Below, piece after piece: positions 1 through 7,976 of a stretch of 64,000 nucleotides of DNA. The DNA comes from Chitinophagaceae bacterium (GTDB lineage: Bacteria > Bacteroidota > Bacteroidia > Chitinophagales > Chitinophagaceae), in assembly GCA_004028795.1 (NCBI GenBank), contig SAIW01000011.1, positions 114,013 through 178,012 on the forward strand, given 5' to 3'. The first letter of the stretch is position 1; each line of letters opens with the position of its first letter. The notes under the pieces were generated by a model that was given only the letters and a program-made list of their open reading frames with translations, did no database searches and was not told where the DNA came from. A program made the position numbers and the translations under genes.

Positions 1-50
1 AGTTGAATATAGATAAAAATTGAAGTTAACATTACCAGCGATAAGTAAAA

Positions 51-361
51 TGTCATTTCGAGATTTGGTTCTTGCCAAACGAGAAATCTCGCCAATAAAA
101 AAGAAAAAAATTTTTTGCTCAAGCCGCAAGGCTTCGTAATTGCAACGCCACTGATTTTTCTTCTTTGAAAAAATATGCTTCGCATTTTTCCAATCACGAT
201 TTCATCGTTACCGAAGAAAAAAAGGTGGCTTTTGCAATTACTGGTATTAATGAATAAAAAATGCAGACTGTAAAATCTGCATTTAGATAGGTATAAAAAT
301 TACTCAGAGATTTCTCAGGCACAGCTTGCCCCAACTAATTCGGGGAACCTTCGAAATGACA
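51..361. repeat. Nested foldback, MITE-like intergenic element
   Basis: Both ends carry the 11-mer TGTCATTTCGA in inverted orientation (51-61 and 351-361). Each is followed inward by GAGAAATCTC (81-90, and its inverse at 307-316). A second inverted pair lies inside: GTAATTGCAA...CCAC...TTTCTTC at 136-167 faces its complement at 211-241. Small AAAATATGC/GCATTTTT and CGATTTCATCG hairpins lie near the centre. No coding capacity is seen. The nested symmetry suggests a non-autonomous mobile repeat or a composite of two dispersed repeats. The adjacent hairpin at 251-284 may serve as terminator of the purine nucleoside phosphorylase gene. Confidence 0.6.
251..284 (-). terminator. Probable rho-independent terminator of the PNP gene
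   Basis: A perfect 9-bp stem AAATGCAGA / TCTGCATTT (259-267, 276-284) with an 8-nt loop is followed on the minus strand by a T-rich run. It lies about 90 bp past the purine nucleoside phosphorylase stop codon, inside the foldback element. Confidence 0.55.
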
Positions 362-370
362 ACAATAATT

Positions 371-1192
371 TTACAGTTGTTTAACTAATTCAGTAAAGAT
401 GGTTGTCAACTTTGGTTCTGCTTCTTTTGCTGCAGCCAATACTTCTTCATGTGTAATAATACTGTTATCTTCTCGGATACCTAAGTCTGTTACAACACTT
501 ACTGCAAAAACTTTTAAACCGCAATGTGCTGCTGCAATAGTTTCCTGCACGGTACTCATTCCAACCACATCACTACCTACAGTTTTTATTAACCGGTATT
601 CTGCATGTGTTTCAAATGTTGGTCCGGTTACAGCCGTGTAAACACCTTCATGAACGGGAATATTTTTTTCAGCAGCAATAGCTTTGGCTTTCTTTAATAA
701 TTCATGATTATAAGGTTCGCTCATATCAGGAAAACGTGTGCCTAATGCTTCTTCATTTTTACCCAACAAAGGGTTTACAGTAAAAAAACTGATATGGTCG
801 TTAATCAACATTAAATCTCCTACTTTATAAGTTGGATTAACTGCACCTGCTGCATTAGACAATAATAAATATTCTAACCCCAGCATCTTCATTACACGAA
901 CGGGATATACTACCTGTTGTGCAGAATAGCCTTCATAAAAATGAAAACGGCCACTCATTACAACAACTTTTACACCGCCTAATTCACCAAAAATTAATTT
1001 ACCGCCATGCCCTTTTACAGTACTTACCGGAAAGTGCGGAATATCTGTATAAGGAATACTTACGTCTGCTTTAATCACTTCTGCAAGGTTGCCTAAACCA
1101 CTGCCCAAAACAATTCCTGCTTTAGCAGTAATGTTTACTTTACTTTTTATGTAAGCTACAGTTTCGTGTAACTGTGTTAATAATTCACTCAT
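371..1192 (-). CDS. Purine nucleoside phosphorylase
   Basis: Phosphorolysis of purine (deoxy)ribonucleosides to free base and (deoxy)ribose-1-phosphate in cytosolic purine salvage. The 273-residue protein has the trimeric (PNP/MTAP family 2) signatures: GSGLGNLAEVI near the N-terminus (phosphate loop), GHGGKL, SGRFHFYEGYS, LLLSNAAGAVN, then GPTFETHAEYR and GMSTVQETIAA around the base and ribose sites. The length is normal for the family. The frame stays open 52 codons further upstream, but that stretch is low-complexity and overlaps a hairpin repeat. I therefore take the ATG at 1192 (MSELLTQL), which lies just downstream of a TATATTTG promoter-like box. Substrate preference (guanosine/inosine versus methylthioadenosine) is not proven. 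Monocistronic, minus strand. Confidence 0.93.
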   Translation of the reverse strand: MSELLTQLHETVAYIKSKVNITAKAGIVLGSGLGNLAEVIKADVSIPYTDIPHFPVSTVKGHGGKLIFGELGGVKVVVMSGRFHFYEGYSAQQVVYPVRVMKMLGLEYLLLSNAAGAVNPTYKVGDLMLINDHISFFTVNPLLGKNEEALGTRFPDMSEPYNHELLKKAKAIAAEKNIPVHEGVYTAVTGPTFETHAEYRLIKTVGSDVVGMSTVQETIAAAHCGLKVFAVSVVTDLGIREDNSIITHEEVLAAAKEAEPKLTTIFTELVKQL

Positions 1193-1210
1193 ACAAATAA
1201 GGTTAAACAA

Positions 1211-1240
1211 CAAATATAATATGCACTCGTTGCCAACGAG
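1211..1240 (-). promoter_or_regulatory. Candidate promoter with overlapping palindrome for PNP
   Basis: On the minus strand TATATTTG (1211-1218) fits the Bacteroidota -7 consensus TAnnTTTG. Immediately upstream is the palindrome CTCGTTGCCAACGAG (1226-1240), which could act as an operator. A TTG at 1234-1236 is closer (15 bp) than the usual spacing. Confidence 0.35.
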
Positions 1241-1259
1241 CTTTTGTGTATAATTCATT

Positions 1260-1382
1260 ATCCCTATTTCAAGGGATTGTACAGAGAGGTGAGTAGAGCG
1301 AAGTTTGTGTTGCAATGATTGATACACGATTTGCAACAGTTCTTTCAAATAACAAAAATAGAATCCCCTAATTCAAGGGATT
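1260..1382. repeat. Two copies of a small AATCCC hairpin repeat
   Basis: ATCCCTATTTCAAGGGAT (1260-1277) and AATCCCCTAATTCAAGGGATT (1362-1382) are near-identical hairpins about 100 bp apart, each followed by GTA. A third copy lies at 59456-59477. The rest of the 1193-1727 spacer is AT-rich with degenerate AATCCAATATC-like words; I see no gene in it. Confidence 0.55.
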
Positions 1383-1727
1383 GTATAAGGGATGAACGGA
1401 TTGCAATTTTACAGTGTAATTACAAACAAGGGTTAGTAAGTTTTTAAAATTCAATATCAATATCCAATATCAAAAAAGTTTTATCGTAAAGTTCAATATT
1501 CCATGAAAAACCATTTTTAAAATCATTATCCAAACGTATTCAATCCAATATCTTATAAACGAATTAAAGAAGGTTTTTAGAATCCAAATCCAGCATTCCG
1601 TGAAAAACTAAACCTCATCTGTGTAAATCAGAGTTTAGAATCCAATGTTGAAGAACCATGAAGGGGCGTTGCACAGAGCCCCTTCTTTTATGTAAATGAA
1701 AAACAACAGTTACTTTTAAAATAAAAA

Positions 1728-2369
1728 ATGATAACAGTAGGTTTGATAGAAGATGATCCTAAGTTGAGACTAAACTTTGAAACCTTTTTTAAGTTAGATA
1801 AAGAGGTTGATTTGGTTTTCTCATACTCAAGTATAGAACAGTTTCTTGCTAACAGGAATAATATAACATACGATCCGTTTATTGTTTTTCTTGATATCGG
1901 TTTGCCGGGTATATCTGGTTTGGAAGGTGTAAGCATTATTAATAAGCAGTATAAAGAAACACACCTTGTTATTCTTAGCGGTAATAATGATGAAGAAACA
2001 ATCTGGCAGGCTATTTCAAAAGGTGCAAACGGTTATTTATTAAAGCCAGTTTCATTACAGGAAATAAAAAAGCAAATTGAAATTGTAAAGAATGGCGGTG
2101 CATTAATATCTCCTGAAATAGCACAAATAATCATCGGAAGAGTAAACAATCTCGGGCAGAAAAAGCAACAACCTGTGAGCGATAAACTAACTGCAAGAGA
2201 AAATGATGTAATTGAGCAATTGGTGAACGGGTTTACTTATAAAGAAATTGCCAATGTGTTAGGTATTTCTGCAACAACTGTTAACGACCATTTGAAAAAT
2301 ATTTATAACAAACTGGGTGTAAACTCAAAAGCAGAGTTGATAAGCAAAATATTATCGGCTCGTGCATAA
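1728..2369 (+). CDS. LuxR/NarL-type response regulator
   Basis: Two-component response regulator of 213 residues. The receiver domain spans about residues 2-120, with acidic pocket E8-D9-D10, phospho-acceptor D56 in FLDIGLPG, and conserved K106 in YLLKPVS. A LuxR-family helix-turn-helix covers about 151-213 (LTARENDVIEQL, YKEIANVLGIS, HLKNIYNKLGV). It is followed 9 bp later by a PAS histidine kinase, so the two probably form a cognate pair controlling transcription. The signal and target genes are unknown; the downstream porin is a possible target by position only. Confidence 0.93.
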   Translation: MITVGLIEDDPKLRLNFETFFKLDKEVDLVFSYSSIEQFLANRNNITYDPFIVFLDIGLPGISGLEGVSIINKQYKETHLVILSGNNDEETIWQAISKGANGYLLKPVSLQEIKKQIEIVKNGGALISPEIAQIIIGRVNNLGQKKQQPVSDKLTARENDVIEQLVNGFTYKEIANVLGISATTVNDHLKNIYNKLGVNSKAELISKILSARA

Positions 2370-2378
2370 GCAATTATT

Positions 2379-4271
2379 ATGAATTGGCCTTTACATAATA
2401 CAAACGCAGCTGCCTATGCAGATAAGCTGAGTTTTGTATTAGAACATATTAATAAAGCTGTTCTACTTATTGATGGCAACAATAAAATAGAATATGTAAA
2501 CGAAGGCTTTTGCCATTTATTTAACCTGCAGCAAACACCCTCTCAACTTACCGGCACCAACTCAACTGAATTATTGCAACAGCTTAATAAGCAAATAGCC
2601 GAGCCTGAAAACATTATTGATTTTAATACAGAGATTAAGGAAAATAATTCAAAGCTTTATAATGCCGAACTGGTTTTAAATAACGGCAAAATAATTTCAG
2701 TTGATTATATACCTATGAGCAAAGAACAAGCTCATTTATGGTTATATAAAGATGTAAGCGATTATAAGCAATTAATTAATAAAAGCGAGCAGCAGCAGGC
2801 ATTCTACGAAAAAGTATTAAATAATATACCTGCCGATATTACCATTTTCGATGCCAATCATAAATATCTTTTTGCCAATAAAAATGCTGTTAGCAAAGAA
2901 GATATGCGTAAGTGGTTAATTGGAAAAGATGATTTTGATTACAGTTTATCTAAAAGTGAAGGTTTTGAAAAAGCTATTTCAAGACGCAATTATTTTGAGC
3001 AATCGCTGCAAACCAATCAAACAGTTCAGTTTGAAGAAAAGCATGTGAATAATCAAGGCAGAGAAATTTATAATCTTCGCCATTTTTACCCTTATTTTAA
3101 CGCTGATAAAAATGTAGAGTTTGTTGTTGGCTACGGAGTAGATATTTCTAAAATAAGGCAAAACGAAAAATTATTAGTGCGAAGTATTGAAACATATCAA
3201 AAATTATTGAACGATTTAGATGAAGCTGTTTTTATTATTGATGAAAATAATAAACTGCAATATGTAAACCCTTTGTGGGAAAAGGTTTGGGGTAAATCTT
3301 ATTATGAAAGTGTGGGAGAATCTTTAGAAAAATTTTTCAGCGAAGAAAATAACCGCTTATTAAAAACGGACATAGCCGAATTAAGAAGCAATACAGAAAC
3401 AGATAAAATAAAACGTGTAATTAAAGTAGTTTTTGATAAGGGCGATGAAAAACATTTTCAATATTACTTACGCAGATTTTATAGTTTATACAAAGAGGAG
3501 TTAAGAGTATCAGGCTTTATGGTGGATATAACCGACCAGATAAAAGCTCAGGAAGAATTAATGAAAGTGCTGGAAAAAGAAAGACAGCTGAGTGATATGA
3601 AAACCGTTTTTGTAAACATGGTTTCGCATGAGTTAAGAACGCCGCTGTCTGTTATACAATCCAGTGCAGAAATATTAGAATTATTACAGCAAGATAAAAC
3701 AACTGCTGAAGAAGAATTACAATCGTACACACAACGCATAAGCGAAGAAGTAAAACGTTTAAAAGATTTAATGGATGAGTTACTGTTGGTAAGCAGAATT
3801 GAAGCCAATAAAGTAAACTTTAACCCAAGTGAAGTTGATATGATTGTGTTTATACAGGAGTTAATTACTCAGCAGTATAATCCCTGGAAAGACGGACGCA
3901 GCCTGCATTTGGAAACAAGAGGGGCAAACAGATTGGTAAAGGCAGACAGGTTTATGATGCGTCATCTATTAAGTAATGTAATTGATAATGCTTTTAAATA
4001 TTCGCCCAATACCCCTGAGCCGAACATTCGTATTTTCTTTGGTAATGATAACTGGAGTATTGTATGCAGAGACTTTGGTATCGGTGTACCGGAACATGAT
4101 TTAAACGATTTAGGAACATCATTTAAAAGAGGAGCTAATGTTGGCGATATTCAGGGTACAGGTTTGGGGTTGGTTGTGGTAAGATACTTTGTAGAAAAAC
4201 ATAATGGTAAAATTGATTATCAAAGTACAGAAGGGCAGGGAACAGTGGTTAGATTACATTTTCCTTATTGA
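2379..4271 (+). CDS. PAS-domain sensor histidine kinase
   Basis: Histidine kinase of 630 residues, with no obvious transmembrane helix, so probably a cytosolic sensor. Three PAS-like modules are visible: about 15-130, 140-262 and 270-395 (repeating pattern of NNKIEYVNEGF, ANHKYLFANKNAV, ENNKLQYVNPLWEKVWG). HisKA follows with H417 in MVSHELRTPLS. The HATPase_c domain covers about 510-630, with the N box VIDNAFKYSP, G1 DFGIGVP and G2 GTGLGLVV. It is 9 bp downstream of a LuxR-type regulator and 84 bp upstream of a receiver-only regulator, suggesting one phosphotransfer unit. The ligand is unknown. Confidence 0.93.
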   Translation: MNWPLHNTNAAAYADKLSFVLEHINKAVLLIDGNNKIEYVNEGFCHLFNLQQTPSQLTGTNSTELLQQLNKQIAEPENIIDFNTEIKENNSKLYNAELVLNNGKIISVDYIPMSKEQAHLWLYKDVSDYKQLINKSEQQQAFYEKVLNNIPADITIFDANHKYLFANKNAVSKEDMRKWLIGKDDFDYSLSKSEGFEKAISRRNYFEQSLQTNQTVQFEEKHVNNQGREIYNLRHFYPYFNADKNVEFVVGYGVDISKIRQNEKLLVRSIETYQKLLNDLDEAVFIIDENNKLQYVNPLWEKVWGKSYYESVGESLEKFFSEENNRLLKTDIAELRSNTETDKIKRVIKVVFDKGDEKHFQYYLRRFYSLYKEELRVSGFMVDITDQIKAQEELMKVLEKERQLSDMKTVFVNMVSHELRTPLSVIQSSAEILELLQQDKTTAEEELQSYTQRISEEVKRLKDLMDELLLVSRIEANKVNFNPSEVDMIVFIQELITQQYNPWKDGRSLHLETRGANRLVKADRFMMRHLLSNVIDNAFKYSPNTPEPNIRIFFGNDNWSIVCRDFGIGVPEHDLNDLGTSFKRGANVGDIQGTGLGLVVVRYFVEKHNGKIDYQSTEGQGTVVRLHFPY

Positions 4272-4355
4272 GTTACTGGTTACCGGTTGCAAGTTGCAAG
4301 TTTTGAAGCATTAATCCGACATTTAAAAATCATACATCATTCATCATACATTGCA

Positions 4356-4718
4356 ATGTCTACTGTTTTAGTAATAGAAGATGAAGAATTTCTTCGCAAT
4401 AACATTGTAAAAATGTTGCAGTTAAAAGGCTACACTTGTCATGCTGCTGTTAACGGAATTGATGGCGTTGCCAAAGCCAAACAGATTTTACCCGATATTA
4501 TTGTAAGTGATGTTATGATGCCCGGTATTGATGGCTTTGAGGTATTGGCACAATTAAAAGCAGATACTGCCACACAAAATATTCCTTTTATTTTTCTTAC
4601 TGCAAGAGCCGATGCCATTGATAAAAACCGCGGAAACGATTTAGGAGCCAATAAATATTTAACCAAACCATTTTCTATTGTTGATTTATTGGCTGCGGTT
4701 AAAAGTTTGATTGGTTAA
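4356..4718 (+). CDS. Receiver-only (CheY-like) response regulator
   Basis: Single receiver domain of 120 residues with acidic residues E8-D9-E10, phospho-acceptor D52 in SDVMMPGIDG, T82 and K104 in YLTKPF. No output domain. The frame opens at 4287, but the first 23 codons are low-complexity and lack homology to receivers. The ATG at 4356 (MSTVLVIEDE) gives the standard receiver start. Its place behind the histidine kinase suggests a second phosphorylation target, possibly a phosphate sink or protein-interaction output. Confidence 0.9.
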   Translation: MSTVLVIEDEEFLRNNIVKMLQLKGYTCHAAVNGIDGVAKAKQILPDIIVSDVMMPGIDGFEVLAQLKADTATQNIPFIFLTARADAIDKNRGNDLGANKYLTKPFSIVDLLAAVKSLIG

Positions 4719-4737
4719 GTTGTTGCCATGAAAGATA

Positions 4738-4786
4738 AACGTAAAAGAGTGCGACGCAACAGGTGATGCCATGAAATACCAAAGCC
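4738..4786 (+). repeat. Interspersed palindromic repeat, copy 1
   Basis: Contains GAGTGCGACGCAAC followed by GATGCCATGAAATACCAAAGC. Member of a family with consensus roughly GAACGTACAAGTG, TGCGACGCAAC, GATGCCATGAAATAC. It fills the spacer before the porin gene. Confidence 0.65.
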
Positions 4787-4860
4787 TGTTACCCAAACAA
4801 ATTTCCTCTTAACGTTTTCATTAGCTGCTTTGCTGTTAATTTGCAGCATTATTTGTACTA

Positions 4861-6912
4861 ATGCATTCATTGTTACTCAGTAAAAAAATAGGCTGTTTAT
4901 TTATTGCAACTTTTGTTGTTGTGTTTGTTCGGGCTCAAAGAACGTTGGAAACAACTTCAGGCTCTACCAATAATACGGGCATTACTTACGATAGAAACGG
5001 CAACCCTATAAAAAAGAAAAGTGGCAATGATTCTTTGCAACACAGAGATAGATATGCAGATTCTATTACCATTTTTTATCGCTTTTACGATTCTACCAGA
5101 AACAGAACTTTAGATTCTTCTATTAATGATTTTACTACCCGTTTTCCTTTACAATACTGGATGAATGATTTAGGGAATTTCGGAACCGCTTCCCGTTCGT
5201 TAGTTTTTACGCCTGTACTAAAGTCGGGGTGGGATGCAGGTTTTCATCAATATGATGCCATTAATTATTCGATTGAAAACTCAAAGTTTTTTCAAACAAC
5301 AAGACCTTATACAGAGCTTTCTTATCTATTGGGAAGCAAGAGTGAACAGATGGTAAATTTATTGCATACGCAAAACCGTAACCCGCGTTTCAACTTTGCA
5401 GTAGAATACAGATTTTCTAATTCTCCCGGATTATACAGATTACAGAATGCAAGTTTGAATAACATTAGGTTTACTTCACATTATCAAACAGCTAATAAAC
5501 GGTATGAAAGTTTTTTTGTGATTGTAAGTAATAAAAATGCTGCTTCAGAAAATGGCGGCTTGCAAAGTTTATCTCAACTAAATAGCTTAACTCTTGGTGA
5601 CCCTTTTGAGGCTTTATCAAGATTAGGATTAGCAGGCACACAATCCCGCAATCCTTTCAATACAACAGTTAATACAGGAAATATTTATCAAACTTCAACT
5701 ATTCTTTACCGCCATCAATATGATTTCGGACAGAAAGATTCTATTGTTACTGATTCATCTGTTATTAAATTATTTTATGCACGTTTAAGGTTTCAACATA
5801 CTTTATCTATAAGTACGCATCTGTATAATTTCAGAGATGTTAATGCAGTTGATTCTAACTATTTAACTTATTTTAATTATCAAATACCGGCAACACCAAC
5901 AATCGGAGTTTATGATACCATAAGCTTTAAAGAAAAATGGAGTATTGTTAATAATGAGTTCAGTATCATTTCTTTTCCGGAAAAAAACAACCAAAGCCAG
6001 TTTTTTAAAGTAGGTGCAGCTTTACAGAATTTAAAAGGCACATTTGGAGATACTGCTGTTCATAATTTTTACAATGTTTATGCATTGGCTGAATATAGAA
6101 ACAGAACTCGTAATCAAGTTTGGGATATTGAAGCAACAGGCAATTTGTATTTAACAGGAATGAATGCAGGTGATTATAATGCTTTTATTAGCTTAAAAAG
6201 AAAATTAAGTAAAACAGTGGGCAACCTGCAATTGGGTTTTCAAAATGTAAACAGAACTCCTTCGTTCATTTTTAATCCGTTAACCACTTTCCCTATAAAA
6301 AACAAGCAAAGTTTTAATAAAGAAAATACAACAAGATTATTTGCTGAATATGAAAACCCAAAGCTTGCTTTTAAGTTAAGCGGAGAGTATTATTTAGTAA
6401 GCAACTATGTGTTTATGGATAGCTTTTTTACTGCAAGGCAGGAAACAGGTTTGTTCAATGTATTACATATCAGTGCAGAAAAAAAGTTTCGTTTAACCAA
6501 ATACATTAATTGGTATAGCGAATTGCATTTGCAGCAAACAACAGGCGATGCTGTACATGTACCATCTTTGCTAGCCCGCAACAGAATTGCTTTTGAAGGT
6601 AATTTCTATAAAAACTTATTTCTTTCAACAGGTGTTGAAATAAGATATTACAGCAATTATCAGGCAGATAATTATTCGCCATTTACAGGCCAGTTCTTTT
6701 ATCAATCAACTTATACAACATCTAACAGGCCCGATGTAAATGCTTTTTTTCATTTTCGCATAAAAGGCTTTAAAGCTTTTATACGTGCTGAAAATATAAA
6801 TACATTAATAGTAACTACTTCAGAACTTGGTAAGTATAATGTTAGCCCGCAATCTTATCCACATCAAACATTCTGGTTCCGTTTTGGTGTGTGGTGGAGT
6901 TTTGTAAATTAA
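4861..6912 (+). CDS. Putative outer-membrane porin (Porin_10-like)
   Basis: A 683-residue protein with a signal peptide (hydrophobic stretch about 8-24, cleavage near VRAQ). The rest is rich in alternating, aromatic-containing beta strands ending in WFRFGVWWSFVN, as in outer-membrane barrels. Size and pattern match the Bacteroidota putative porin family. It probably forms an outer-membrane channel; the substrate is unknown. It lies 142 bp after the two-component genes, separated by an interspersed repeat, so co-transcription is uncertain. The HYC_CC_PP gene follows after 58 bp. Confidence 0.72.
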   Translation: MHSLLLSKKIGCLFIATFVVVFVRAQRTLETTSGSTNNTGITYDRNGNPIKKKSGNDSLQHRDRYADSITIFYRFYDSTRNRTLDSSINDFTTRFPLQYWMNDLGNFGTASRSLVFTPVLKSGWDAGFHQYDAINYSIENSKFFQTTRPYTELSYLLGSKSEQMVNLLHTQNRNPRFNFAVEYRFSNSPGLYRLQNASLNNIRFTSHYQTANKRYESFFVIVSNKNAASENGGLQSLSQLNSLTLGDPFEALSRLGLAGTQSRNPFNTTVNTGNIYQTSTILYRHQYDFGQKDSIVTDSSVIKLFYARLRFQHTLSISTHLYNFRDVNAVDSNYLTYFNYQIPATPTIGVYDTISFKEKWSIVNNEFSIISFPEKNNQSQFFKVGAALQNLKGTFGDTAVHNFYNVYALAEYRNRTRNQVWDIEATGNLYLTGMNAGDYNAFISLKRKLSKTVGNLQLGFQNVNRTPSFIFNPLTTFPIKNKQSFNKENTTRLFAEYENPKLAFKLSGEYYLVSNYVFMDSFFTARQETGLFNVLHISAEKKFRLTKYINWYSELHLQQTTGDAVHVPSLLARNRIAFEGNFYKNLFLSTGVEIRYYSNYQADNYSPFTGQFFYQSTYTTSNRPDVNAFFHFRIKGFKAFIRAENINTLIVTTSELGKYNVSPQSYPHQTFWFRFGVWWSFVN

Positions 6913-6929
6913 GCCGTTTAACAAATTTT

Positions 6930-6962
6930 TTGTTACATTCAATAATTTCAACGATAACTTTA
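6930..6962 (+). promoter_or_regulatory. Candidate promoter for the HYC_CC_PP gene
   Basis: TTG (6930-6932), 22-bp spacer, then TAACTTTA (6955-6962), one mismatch from TAnnTTTG. The start codon follows 8 nt later, implying a very short leader. Confidence 0.3.
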
Positions 6963-6970
6963 CACCCGTA

Positions 6971-7354
6971 ATGAAACGTATTATAGTATTCATAATAACT
7001 GTTCTGTATTTCACTGTCAGCAGTGGTATGGTGGTTAGTATGCATTACTGTATGGGTAAACTAAAAACTACCAACGTTCAGCTTACCAATAAAAAAGCCT
7101 GTTGCTGTAAAAAGGCTGATAGCAATAAAAGTTGTTGTAAAACAAAACATCATTTTGTTAAGTTAGAAGATAATCACAAAGCCTCTTACGCAGATTTTAA
7201 AATTCAATTGCCTGTTACTGTTATAGAATCAGATTATTTTTTAGCAGAACAAAATAACATAATTAAGAAAAACCAAATTACTTACAGCCCTCATGCACCG
7301 CCTTTATTAAACGGGCAATCTACTTATCTGCTCAATTGCGTTTTCAGAATTTGA
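6971..7354 (+). CDS. HYC_CC_PP family protein
   Basis: A 127-residue exported protein with an N-terminal hydrophobic segment (about 3-20). The three family marks are present: HYCMGKL near residue 27, paired cysteines ACCCKK and SCCKTKHH at about 45-60, and APP followed by LLNG near the C-terminus. Family members occur beside HMA proteins and TonB receptors in Bacteroidota, as here. The cysteine/histidine content fits metal binding in the periplasm, probably copper, but the biochemical role is not established. First gene of the metal-handling module. Confidence 0.8.
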   Translation: MKRIIVFIITVLYFTVSSGMVVSMHYCMGKLKTTNVQLTNKKACCCKKADSNKSCCKTKHHFVKLEDNHKASYADFKIQLPVTVIESDYFLAEQNNIIKKNQITYSPHAPPLLNGQSTYLLNCVFRI

Positions 7355-7390
7355 TTTTTTTATTTTGTACTAAGCTATAGAATACCTATT

Positions 7391-7438
7391 TGGCTTTAGT
7401 TGCGTCGCACACTTGTGCGTTCTGTTCATTATTCAACT
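7391..7438 (-). repeat. Interspersed palindromic repeat, copy 2
   Basis: Contains GTTGCGTCGCACACTTGTGC, the inverse of the consensus. CGCAC and GTGCG form a perfect 5-bp stem, followed by GTTCTGTTCATTATTCAAC. Confidence 0.7.
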
Positions 7439-7452
7439 ATAAATAAATACAA

Positions 7453-7480
7453 CCGCCAACAAGGTTTTAACCGTTGTCGG
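7453..7480. other. Imperfect hairpin in the HMA gene leader
   Basis: CCGCCAACAAGGTT faces AACCGTTGTCGG across a 2-nt loop. It lies 45 bp before the secreted HMA gene, so it could be a 5' UTR structure or the terminator of the upstream gene. It has no U-tract. Confidence 0.3.
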
Positions 7481-7524
7481 GGTTCATCAAAACAAAATAA
7501 TTCAAACAATTAAATTCATTCAAA

Positions 7525-7884
7525 ATGAAAACTCAATATATCTTATCAACAGTTATTGCATTAGTTATTGCTAATTTTTCTTTTGCTCAAAACGCAGTTA
7601 AAACAGACACCATCGCTGTAAACGGTAACTGCGGAAGTTGTAAAAAAAATATAGAAACTGCTGCAAAATCTGCCGGAGCTTCTTATGCAATATGGAATAA
7701 AGACACCAAACAATTAGTTGTAAAATATGCTGCCACTACTACGCCTTTAAAAATTGAGCAGGCTGTAGCTGCAAAAGGTTATGATACCAAAGATGTAAAG
7801 GCAACAGATGCAGCTTATAAAAAATTAGATGAATGCTGCCAATACGATAGAACAGCTTCTCCGGCAGTAAGTAAAAAACAATAA
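7525..7884 (+). CDS. Secreted heavy-metal-associated (HMA) domain protein
   Basis: A 119-residue protein with a signal peptide (MKTQYILSTVIALVIANFSFAQ) and one HMA-like fold, about 27-95. The metal-binding loop is NGNCGSCKKNIE (CxxC). A second cysteine pair sits near the end in DECCQYDR. The probable role is a periplasmic metallochaperone, most likely for copper(I); metal identity is inferred. The whole domain, including the terminal CC motif, is paralogous to the N-terminus of the TonB receptor encoded 92 bp downstream. Confidence 0.82.
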   Translation: MKTQYILSTVIALVIANFSFAQNAVKTDTIAVNGNCGSCKKNIETAAKSAGASYAIWNKDTKQLVVKYAATTTPLKIEQAVAAKGYDTKDVKATDAAYKKLDECCQYDRTASPAVSKKQ

Positions 7885-7902
7885 AGTTAAGTCAGGTATT
7901 TT

Positions 7903-7931
7903 CCTATGGAAGGGTTTAACGCTTCCATAGG
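7903..7931 (+). terminator. Strong hairpin between HMA and TonB receptor genes
   Basis: Perfect 10-bp stem CCTATGGAAG / CTTCCATAGG with a 9-nt loop, followed only by TTATTATT. It may terminate or attenuate, giving more HMA protein than receptor, or act as an mRNA stabiliser. Confidence 0.5.
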
Positions 7932-7976
7932 TTATTATTCATGTTCAGAGAATATGCTTTGAAAAAATTATGAGCA

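Noticed and set aside
1193..1348. 52-codon N-terminal extension of purine nucleoside phosphorylase
   Set aside because: It crosses an AATCCC hairpin repeat and a promoter-like box and has no match to the family; the ATG at 1192 gives the usual length.
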